Below, piece after piece: positions 1-4,551 of a DNA stretch of 7,728 nt (within the stretch, counting starts at the first letter, position 1; each line of letters opens with the position of its first letter). Made by a program: the position numbers and the translations under genes. Under the pieces are notes generated by a model that saw nothing but the letters and a program-made list of their open reading frames with translations, made no database searches and was not told the origin of the DNA. Source of the DNA: an uncultured Clostridia bacterium (GTDB taxonomy: Bacteria > Bacillota > Clostridia > TANB77 > CAG-508); the NCBI GenBank assembly GCA_934140005.1, contig CAKPBB010000032.1:1-7728 (forward strand), written 5' to 3'.

Positions 1-2
1 CA

Positions 3-680
3 ACAGGAGAAGGTGGCTATTTAGAATTAAAAAGAAGTGGAGTAGATTTTTCAAATGGATTTACATTTGAAATGTATGCAAATTTAAGTAGATTAAAGTA
101 TTTTAATGGAAGAGATACAAATTATGAGTGTGCTGGATTATTTTGTAGAATACCTACATTGAACTCTGAATTTCTATATTCAATGAGATTTGGTGCAGCA
201 AATGATAGTTTTACAGGGACAACAGTAGGAAGACTAGCAAGATATAGCGAATGGACTGGAACGGGAAAAAATATGCAGACAGGTGTTTCTAGTAACATAA
301 TGACTGGTGATAACTATGGATATAAAGCTAATGAAGACTTTTACTTAACTTTTGTATATAGAGTATATGATAGCTCAAAGCAAGATGAAAATTATGATGA
401 ATATATGAAGAAAAATAATGTAGATAAAATAGAATATTATATAAATGGTGAAATGTTTGGGTATACATATTTTGGAAAAGAAGGTTATAAAGATGGATTG
501 TCAGTTTGGAATAATGATAATTGTCCATTCTTTTTAGGTGTATGTCCTTGGAATGGTGATGGAAATCTTTATTATTTAAAGGGAAAAGTATATACAACTA
601 GATTATATACAACTTCGATGACATCAAAAGAAGTAAAAGAAAATATGGATATGACACAAAAATATAGAGCTTCTTTTTAA
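3..680 (+). CDS. LamG/concanavalin A-like domain protein, C-terminal part (5' truncated)
   Basis: The reading frame is open from the window edge, so the ATG at 72 is probably internal: the codons from position 3 already read as domain sequence (GGYLELKRSG...FTFEMYANL). 225 residues are visible. The pattern is that of a LamG/Laminin_G_3 jelly-roll: an early beta strand (GFTFEMYANL), a central strand with an INGE turn (IEYYINGEMFGYT), and a closing block (PFFLGVCPWNGDG, then GKVYTTRLYTTSMTSKEVKENM) like the usual 'G-I-RLYNRALT-EEI--N' ending. Such domains in secreted bacterial proteins commonly bind glycans or host matrix; the ligand here is unknown. The protein stops soon after the domain with no LPxTG or C-terminal membrane segment, so any anchor must lie upstream, perhaps a prepilin-type leader like those of the next two genes (inference). 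The stop is 13 bp before the first inverted-repeat cassette. The fold is fairly sure, the role is not. Confidence 0.75.
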   Translation, partial: TGEGGYLELKRSGVDFSNGFTFEMYANLSRLKYFNGRDTNYECAGLFCRIPTLNSEFLYSMRFGAANDSFTGTTVGRLARYSEWTGTGKNMQTGVSSNIMTGDNYGYKANEDFYLTFVYRVYDSSKQDENYDEYMKKNNVDKIEYYINGEMFGYTYFGKEGYKDGLSVWNNDNCPFFLGVCPWNGDGNLYYLKGKVYTTRLYTTSMTSKEVKENMDMTQKYRASF

Positions 681-686
681 AGAAGA

Positions 687-721
687 AAATAGACTTTAAG
701 TCCTGTACTTAAAGTCTATTT
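687..721. terminator. 15-bp perfect stem-loop over the left repeat of cassette 1
   Basis: Positions 687-701 pair perfectly with 707-721 around the loop CCTGT. The stem contains the left inverted repeat (694-714) and extends 7 bp beyond it on each side. On the + strand it is followed by a T-rich stretch and could help end gene 1. On the - strand it is followed by a TTCTTC-rich stretch and lies just downstream of the leftward promoter at 735-763, so it could cut that transcript short. The stem is almost all A/T, so terminator strength is uncertain. Confidence 0.5.
694..714 (+). repeat. Left inverted repeat of cassette 1
   Basis: 21 bp made of CTTTAAGT, centre CCTGT, then ACTTAAAG. The arms are perfectly palindromic and the asymmetric centre gives the site a direction. 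It is the reverse complement of 861-881 with one mismatch. This form, two inverted arms around a short asymmetric centre, is typical of a conservative site-specific recombinase core site. Confidence 0.85.
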
Positions 722-734
722 GTTATTTGATAAA

Positions 735-763
735 ATTCTATCATTTGTAGAGTTTGAAGTCAA
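735..763 (-). promoter_or_regulatory. Leftward sigma-A promoter inside cassette 1
   Basis: Read on the minus strand: -35 TTGACT (758-763), spacer of 17 bp (741-757), -10 TAGAAT (735-740), preceded by TGA as an extended -10. Transcription would start near 728 and run left into the hairpin at 687-721, away from gene 2. The same boxes, spacing and extended -10 recur in cassette 2, while much of the other cassette sequence has diverged, which supports function. Confidence 0.75.
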
Positions 764-808
764 TAATGAAATTAGATTTTAATTATTATTTTAAAATATC
801 AATTAAAC

Positions 809-852
809 AAAAGACGCGAAAGTATACAAAATATGCTTGTTTGCGTCTTTTT
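809..852. terminator. Terminator-like hairpin inside cassette 1
   Basis: Outer stem AAAAGACGC (809-817) with GCGTCTTTT (843-851), inner stem AAGTATA (820-826) with TATGCTT (832-838, one G-T pair), loop CAAAA. A T-run follows on the + strand (848-852), and the A-run at 809-812 gives a U-tail on the - strand, so it may work in both directions. In the present orientation it would block read-through from gene 1 into gene 2; after inversion it would lie behind the promoter. The outer stem differs from cassette 2 (GACGC versus GCACC) but pairing is kept. Confidence 0.65.
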
Positions 853-855
853 CTT

Positions 856-886
856 TTTATCTTTAAGTACAGGAATTAAAGATAAA
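856..886. other. Stem-loop over the right repeat of cassette 1
   Basis: TTTATCTTTAA (856-866) pairs with 876-886, then one G/A mismatch and one T-A pair, around the loop ACAGG. That loop is the exact complement of the left repeat's loop CCTGT. Five base pairs use bases inside the repeats (856-860) paired with bases outside them (882-886), so this longer stem would be lost if the cassette flipped. Confidence 0.5.
861..881 (-). repeat. Right inverted repeat of cassette 1
   Basis: CTTTAAGT, centre ACAGG, then AATTAAAG: the reverse complement of 694-714 with a single mismatch, in the outer arm. The repeat ends 35 bp before the start codon of gene 2, with only a short leader and ribosome site between. 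Confidence 0.85.
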
Positions 887-892
887 TCCGTA

Positions 893-932
893 AAAATCTA
901 AGGAGGAAAATCATTAATGAACAAAAGAAAAT
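893..932 (+). promoter_or_regulatory. Conserved translation-start block of gene 2
   Basis: AGGAGG (901-906) sits 10 nt before the ATG at 917 and is a near-perfect Shine-Dalgarno, which fixes the start. The 40-nt block 893-932 is repeated at 4512-4551 before and into gene 3 with one difference (A908/G4527). The ATG lies in the 10-bp palindrome TCATTAATGA (911-920). Confidence 0.8.
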
Positions 933-3900
933 ATGTAACAATGTTAAATCAAAAGCAATATAGTAATGTAAGCAATAAAAATGGAATTACACTAATAGCA
1001 CTTGTAATAACCATTATCATAATGGTTATTCTTGCAGGAGTGAGTTTGAATGCAACAATAGGAGATAATGGAATTATTTCAAATGCACAGTATAGTACTT
1101 TTGTAAGTGAGATGACAGATTTAGGAGAAGCTTTGAAAACATGGCAGACAAGTAGAGCTTTAAATGATGATGATTATGATAAAAAGGCACCAACAAATGG
1201 CTTGTGTACACCAGAAGAATTACAACAAGCTAAAAGGTTAATGGGAGAAGTTGGATACTATAGAGTATGGAATATAACAGATTCAAAGCCGATATTAGAT
1301 TTGACAGAAACAAGTGAATCTTTTGATAATAAATATGAAAGTGAGTTTATTTATTATCCTGCTGGCATACAAGATTTGTATTATTTGAATAATGAAACAT
1401 TGGGAATAAATAAAAAGAAGAAATATTTAATAGATGCAGCAACAGGCATAATTTATTCATTAAATGGAATAAATCTAAAAGGAGTACAATGTTATAGCTT
1501 AGAAATGGCAAAAACTGTAATGGAAGGATATACAGATATACCAAGTTTTGCAGAGCTAGAAATAAGTGGCGGTAAAAATGCGGGAAATGTTTCAAATAAA
1601 TATAAAGTAGATGAAAATGGAAATTATGTATTAGATGGAGATGGCAATAAGATAGAAAATTCAGATTACAATCCATATGGATTTGAGATTATTACATCAC
1701 AAGGAAGCAATAATATATATAAATTGTACAATAATGGAGATTTATATGGAAAAGGAATAAAAAGCATAGGCTTAGATTCAACTAAAGATGAACTAGAGTC
1801 TATTAGTGGATATGTATGGACCGAATTAAATATTCCCAATAGTATTCCTAGCTATAAAAAGATAATTATGGGTAAGGATACTATATTAGTTATAGATAAT
1901 GATAAAAATGTATGGGCATGGGGAAATAATAGTAGTAATAAGCTTGGATTGACTGAAGAACAATTAAAAGAATATACAGGAAGAGAACCAATAAAATTAA
2001 ATTTAACAGATAATACAGGTAAAAAAATTGATTTCAAAGAAATTTATTGTTATGCATCGTCTATGTATATAGTTTCCACTTCTAACGAAGTGTATGCCTG
2101 TGGCTCAAATAAAGGACCTGATGGTGATTATGGAGTTTTAGGAATAGGTAGTACAGAAGCAGCTGTGGGTACATTCTATAAATGTATAGGGTTGCCTCAA
2201 AAAAATATTAAATACATATCAGAAAATGGAAAATGGTTTACGCCTAGTCAATTTTTTGTAATATATGAAGATAATGAAATATATATATGTGGTTCAGGCT
2301 ATAGAAATTCTGTAAACCATAAAACTTTTGAAAAATTTTTAGATTCTAATTATTTTGCAAGTAATATTAAAGATTTTACATCTACAAGACATGGAATAAG
2401 TTATTTTGTATTAGAGAATGGTGATGTATATAGAATGACATCAAATACCAATATAGTTAAGGTAGAAGAATTAAATAACATTGAAAGTGTACAATTTTAT
2501 CAAGATGCACAACCAGTTGTGTTTAAAGATAAAAGTGGAGAATACTATTATTATAGTTTCTTAGGTAAACTTGATTCTGTAAGCCTTGGAATAGATAAAG
2601 ACAAATTACTTGTAGAAGGAAGTACTACCAAATATAAGACTTGTGTAAAAGTAAGTGATATTGTTCCAACGAATATGTTACAAAATGATAAAATAAAAGA
2701 AATACAAATTATAGGGCATGGTTCTGGACTGGGTACATATTTTTATATTATGGAAAGTGGAAAAGTTTGGGGAACAGGACAAATAGAATATTTAGGTTTA
2801 GGAAAAGATTATATAGACAATTCTGTGACAAATGTTATGTCAGAAATCAAATTGATTTATGATGGAACGACTGAAAATAATTTAGCGATTGGTATTACTA
2901 GTAAGAAAATAAATTCAACATCAAATGAAATTATTGTTTCAAATTGTGAAGATGTATCTCCGCTACCATTGATTGGAGATGATGGAAAAGTATATATTAC
3001 TGCTGATAAATCAATAATGTATGGGAATAAAATTATACAAAATTCTTGGAAAAAGATTGCTAGTAATGTTAAAAATTTTTATATAGGAAATAACAATGAA
3101 AAAATAGCATATACAGATGTGAATGGAAATACTTATATTGCGTTAAACAACATAAAAGATATTGGAGAAGATTCTGTAAGTAAAAATATTGAAGTAGGAA
3201 ATAATTTCAGAAAAATTATTTGCTTAAACAATGAAAAAATAGAAAAATTAGTTTATGGAGCAGGCAGCATACATGTTTTAACAGATAAAAAGAATTTATA
3301 TACTGCCAATCGAGGAAAATATGATACATCGTGGGTAAATGAATCTTATAATGGAATAAATGATTCTTCGTTAAATGTTCTGACTTTATTGGATAGTAAT
3401 ATAGAGTTTTTAACAGCAACAGAAGAAAATAGAACTGAAATTGTTTATATAAAAAATGGATTAATAAAAACTTTTGGCTCTTTAGGATATGCACATGTAT
3501 ATGAAAGCGTATGGAATTATTATTCAAATACACCAGTAGATGTAAAAACTATTTCTAATGAAGATTTATCACAAATAAAGAAAATGACTTTAATTAGTGA
3601 TGGAAGTATAACAGTTTTGAATGATGGAAATGTTTACTTAAGCGGATATATTTTTGGTGTGAATGGATATAAAGGAACAAATACGAATATATCATATAAT
3701 ATGAGAAAATATACTTATAATGAACTAGGATTACCTTCAAAGATTAAAGATGCAGTTTTTTATGCAAGTGGAATTGTATTTTTATGTGAAGATGGAAAAA
3801 TATATGGGATGGGAACAAAAGATAAATTAGGATTAGGAAATAATAGTACAGAAATTCAAACAACATGTATTTATTTAGGAATAGATAATGTTATACAAAT

Positions 3901-4072
3901 ATCAGCAAATCCACAGTCTTGTATGGTTGTGAAAAAAGATTGTAGTGTTTATGGAACTGGATATAATACTTATGGTATTTTAGGACGTTGGATAGGCGTT
4001 GATAGGAAAACTCCAAACAGTAGATACAAAACAGCTTTGAATTGGGTAGAATGTCCAGAGTTAGAAATATAA
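917..4072 (+). CDS. Prepilin-like-leader surface protein with RCC1-like beta-propeller repeats
   Basis: 1051 residues. A charged, polar start (1-22) leads to a prepilin-type leader, KNG|ITLIALVITIIIMVILAGVSLNA, with likely cleavage after Gly23 and a hydrophobic helix at about 24-45. Canonical pilins have Glu at mature position 5; here it is Ala28, so normal pilus assembly is doubtful. Residues 46-85 continue as a pilin-like helix. From about residue 270 to the end there are degenerate RCC1/alpha-tubulin-suppressor-type strands: LYGKG (277), VWAWGNN...LGL (332-345), VYACGSN...LGIG (392-411), IYICGSG (455), KVWGTG...LGLG (616-629), NVYLSG (905), KIYGMG...LGLG (961-974) and VYGTGYN...ILG (1011-1023). 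This suggests one or more beta-propellers displayed outside the membrane. RCC1-like propellers usually bind proteins; the partner here is unknown. There is no C-terminal anchor or transmembrane segment. The start is fixed by AGGAGG and by the shared start block. The only convincing promoter nearby faces away, inside cassette 1. Confidence 0.85.
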   Translation: MNKRKYVTMLNQKQYSNVSNKNGITLIALVITIIIMVILAGVSLNATIGDNGIISNAQYSTFVSEMTDLGEALKTWQTSRALNDDDYDKKAPTNGLCTPEELQQAKRLMGEVGYYRVWNITDSKPILDLTETSESFDNKYESEFIYYPAGIQDLYYLNNETLGINKKKKYLIDAATGIIYSLNGINLKGVQCYSLEMAKTVMEGYTDIPSFAELEISGGKNAGNVSNKYKVDENGNYVLDGDGNKIENSDYNPYGFEIITSQGSNNIYKLYNNGDLYGKGIKSIGLDSTKDELESISGYVWTELNIPNSIPSYKKIIMGKDTILVIDNDKNVWAWGNNSSNKLGLTEEQLKEYTGREPIKLNLTDNTGKKIDFKEIYCYASSMYIVSTSNEVYACGSNKGPDGDYGVLGIGSTEAAVGTFYKCIGLPQKNIKYISENGKWFTPSQFFVIYEDNEIYICGSGYRNSVNHKTFEKFLDSNYFASNIKDFTSTRHGISYFVLENGDVYRMTSNTNIVKVEELNNIESVQFYQDAQPVVFKDKSGEYYYYSFLGKLDSVSLGIDKDKLLVEGSTTKYKTCVKVSDIVPTNMLQNDKIKEIQIIGHGSGLGTYFYIMESGKVWGTGQIEYLGLGKDYIDNSVTNVMSEIKLIYDGTTENNLAIGITSKKINSTSNEIIVSNCEDVSPLPLIGDDGKVYITADKSIMYGNKIIQNSWKKIASNVKNFYIGNNNEKIAYTDVNGNTYIALNNIKDIGEDSVSKNIEVGNNFRKIICLNNEKIEKLVYGAGSIHVLTDKKNLYTANRGKYDTSWVNESYNGINDSSLNVLTLLDSNIEFLTATEENRTEIVYIKNGLIKTFGSLGYAHVYESVWNYYSNTPVDVKTISNEDLSQIKKMTLISDGSITVLNDGNVYLSGYIFGVNGYKGTNTNISYNMRKYTYNELGLPSKIKDAVFYASGIVFLCEDGKIYGMGTKDKLGLGNNSTEIQTTCIYLGIDNVIQISANPQSCMVVKKDCSVYGTGYNTYGILGRWIGVDRKTPNSRYKTALNWVECPELEI

Positions 4073-4087
4073 AATGAATAAAAAGCA

Positions 4088-4108
4088 CTTTAAGTTTAGT
4101 ACTTAAAG
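4088..4108 (+). repeat. Left inverted repeat of cassette 2
   Basis: CTTTAAGT, centre TTAGT, then ACTTAAAG. The arms are identical to those of the cassette 1 left repeat, but the 5-bp centre is different. It is the reverse complement of 4256-4276 with one mismatch. On the minus strand the repeat is followed by TGCTTTTTATT, so this short stem could also end the leftward transcript. Confidence 0.85.
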
Positions 4109-4127
4109 GGGTTTAACATTTAAAGAA

Positions 4128-4156
4128 ATTCTATCATTAGTTAGTTTTGAAGTCAA
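4128..4156 (-). promoter_or_regulatory. Leftward sigma-A promoter inside cassette 2
   Basis: On the minus strand: -35 TTGACT (4151-4156), spacer 17 bp (4134-4150), -10 TAGAAT (4128-4133), with an upstream TGA extended -10. Boxes and spacing are identical to cassette 1, and the -10 sits 19 bp from the left repeat (20 bp in cassette 1). The expected start is near 4121, running left toward the end of gene 2. Confidence 0.75.
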
Positions 4157-4199
4157 CTATTATAAAAATAAATTTAAAAATAATTTCAAAAATAAAAAT

Positions 4200-4247
4200 A
4201 AAAAAGCACCGAAAAGTATAGAAAATTATACTGCTTGGTGCTTTTTT
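4200..4247. terminator. Bidirectional terminator hairpin inside cassette 2
   Basis: An 11-bp stem pairs AAAAAAGCACC (4200-4210) with GGTGCTTTTTT (4237-4247). An inner 6-bp stem pairs AGTATA (4215-4220) with TATACT (4227-4232) around GAAAAT. The six Ts at 4242-4247 give a U-tail on the + strand and the A-run gives one on the - strand. It is the best terminator candidate for gene 2 and would block read-through toward gene 3. The inner part (CGAAA..GTATA...TAT) resembles cassette 1. Confidence 0.75.
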
Positions 4248-4290
4248 ATGGATTTCTATAAGTACTAAACTTAAAGAAATCCATAAAAAA
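4242..4290. other. Long stem-loop spanning the right end of cassette 2
   Basis: A 16-bp perfect stem (4242-4257 with 4275-4290), then one A/A mismatch and five more pairs, closes on the loop ACTAA (4264-4268). Fourteen of the outer pairs join bases inside the repeat boundary to bases outside it, so the structure exists only in the present orientation. It shares the T-run 4242-4247 with the terminator hairpin, so the two folds compete in RNA. Confidence 0.55.
4256..4276 (-). repeat. Right inverted repeat of cassette 2
   Basis: CTATAAGT, centre ACTAA, then ACTTAAAG: the reverse complement of 4088-4108 with one mismatch, this time in the inner arm. The centre is the inverse of TTAGT and cannot pair with the centres of cassette 1. 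Confidence 0.85.
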
Positions 4291-4311
4291 CAAATAAATT
4301 GAGGAAGTCTA

Positions 4312-4347
4312 ATGAATGTAGTGTATTTTAAGCAATTTCATGATTAG
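4312..4347 (+). CDS. Possible 11-codon leader ORF (MNVVYFKQFHD)
   Basis: An ATG at 4312 is preceded by GAGGAAG (4301-4307), a plausible ribosome site, and reads 11 codons to TAG. It begins 35 bp after the right repeat of cassette 2, the same distance at which gene 2 starts after cassette 1 (881 to 917). If the cassette flipped, the transcript start near 4243 would give a leader of about 70 nt, as for gene 2. It may be a leader peptide, the stub of a lost gene, or chance. No homology is recognised. Confidence 0.3.
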   Translation: MNVVYFKQFHD

Positions 4348-4349
4348 TG

Positions 4350-4371
4350 TAGCACTATGGAAATAGTGCTA
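4350..4371. other. 9-bp perfect stem-loop in the gene 3 leader
   Basis: TAGCACTAT (4350-4358) pairs with ATAGTGCTA (4363-4371) around GGAA. It begins two bases after the stop of the 11-codon ORF. The following sequence is ATTTGTGTTGCTTT, a weak U-rich tail, so it could be a weak terminator/attenuator or a plain RNA stem. Confidence 0.45.
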
Positions 4372-4380
4372 TTTGTGTTG

Positions 4381-4400
4381 CTTTAAGATAAAACTTAAAA
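4381..4400. repeat. Possible decayed recombination site
   Basis: CTTTAAGA, TAAA, ACTTAAAA resembles the arms of the four intact repeats (CTTTAAGT...ACTTAAAG) but has a 4-bp centre and changed arm ends. A short A/T-rich match could be chance. Confidence 0.2.
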
Positions 4401-4460
4401 TGGTTTTCTTTTGAGGAACAAAGATATCATTAGGATATGTATTTTTGTTTTATGGATTGA

Positions 4461-4505
4461 AGAGAAAAGCTTTTTTATTGATTAAAATTAAAAAGCTTTT
4501 TCTCT
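4461..4505. other. Bulged 15-bp stem-loop just before the gene 3 ribosome site
   Basis: 4461-4475 pairs with 4490-4505 with one bulged T (4497); the loop is 4476-4489. The stem has the form AGAGAAAAGC...GCTTTTTCTCT. No T-run follows, so it is not a standard terminator. Sitting about 14 nt before AGGAGG (4519-4524 region), it may stabilise the mRNA or tune translation. Together with the stem at 4350-4371, it is what the 259-bp leader 4277-4535 contains; I see no convincing + strand promoter there. Confidence 0.45.
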
Positions 4506-4511
4506 ACTTAT

Positions 4512-4551
4512 AAAATCTAAGGAGGAGAATCATTAATGAACAAAAGAAAAT
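4512..4551 (+). promoter_or_regulatory. Conserved translation-start block of gene 3
   Basis: 39 of 40 bases match 893-932: AGGAGG 10 nt before the ATG at 4536, the palindrome TCATTAATGA over the start codon (4530-4539), and codons for MNKRK. The identity ends soon after codon 5, where the genes diverge. This settles the start. Confidence 0.8.

Larger units (their letters stand above)
694..881. other. Putative invertible promoter cassette 1 (OFF orientation)
   Basis: This 188-bp segment is bounded by 21-bp inverted repeats (694-714, 861-881) that match at 20 of 21 positions, with no extension of the match on either side. Inside are a strong sigma-A promoter on the minus strand (735-763) and a terminator-like hairpin (809-851). 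As drawn, the promoter faces away from gene 2 and the hairpin sits between upstream transcription and gene 2, so gene 2 should be silent. Inversion about the repeats would move the -10 to about 835-840 and the start site to about 847, roughly 70 nt before the ATG at 917. The size and layout resemble clostridial switches flipped by tyrosine recombinases, such as those controlling cwpV and the flagellar genes of Clostridioides difficile (family knowledge). Inversion itself is inferred: one assembly shows only one orientation. A structured RNA with two kissing hairpins is the main alternative. Confidence 0.72.
4088..4276. other. Putative invertible promoter cassette 2 (OFF orientation)
   Basis: This 189-bp segment begins 15 bp after gene 2's stop and is bounded by 21-bp inverted repeats (4088-4108, 4256-4276) matching at 20 of 21 positions. 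It has the same order of parts as cassette 1: left repeat, leftward sigma-A promoter (4128-4156), A/T-rich spacer, bidirectional terminator-like hairpin (4200-4247), right repeat. In this orientation the promoter faces gene 2's 3' end and the terminator shields gene 3. Flipping would put the -10 at about 4231-4236 and the transcript start near 4243, heading toward gene 3. The two cassettes keep promoter and repeat arms but differ in repeat centres, hairpin stem and spacer, so they are old paralogues rather than a recent duplication. Inversion is inferred, as for cassette 1. Confidence 0.72.

Noticed and set aside
328..597. Minus-strand open frames inside the coding regions (328-597, 1347-1676, 1852-2037, 3216-3533, 3891-4088, 5719-6150)
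   Set aside because: Each lies over or mostly over a well-supported + strand gene, and their His/Leu/Tyr/Phe-rich composition is what the complement of A/T-rich coding DNA gives. None has a recognisable domain.
72..680. Start of gene 1 at the ATG at 72
   Set aside because: The frame is open back to position 3, the upstream codons read as part of the same LamG fold, and no ribosome site precedes 72, so the true start is outside the window.
670..685. Small palindrome around gene 1's stop codon (CTTCTTT-TT-AAAGAAG)
   Set aside because: The loop is too tight and the stem too A/T-rich; the adjacent 15-bp stem is the more credible structure.
694..881. Small transposable element (MITE or IS remnant)
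   Set aside because: Terminal repeats around a short segment would fit, but there are no clear target-site duplications, the repeats are themselves palindromes with pair-specific centres, and both copies hold a promoter and terminator in the same place before similar genes. A switch explains more.
694..881. Riboswitch or other cis-acting structured RNA with kissing loops
   Set aside because: The complementary loops allow it and it is not excluded, but I recognise no known riboswitch core, and the conserved core of the segment is a consensus promoter on the opposite strand, which a + strand RNA would not need.
4040..4072. Sortase (LPxTG-like) anchor or C-terminal membrane segment in genes 1, 2 and 3
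   Set aside because: None of the three C-termini has such a motif or a hydrophobic tail with basic residues.
4357..4386. Nine-codon hydrophobic ORF (MEIVLFVLL)
   Set aside because: No ribosome site, its start codon lies within a stem-loop, and a run this short is expected by chance in A/T-rich DNA.
4411..4441. Possible + strand promoter in the gene 3 leader (TTGAGG ... TATGTA)
   Set aside because: Spacing is 19 bp and the -10 matches consensus at only about half the positions, far weaker than the cassette promoters.
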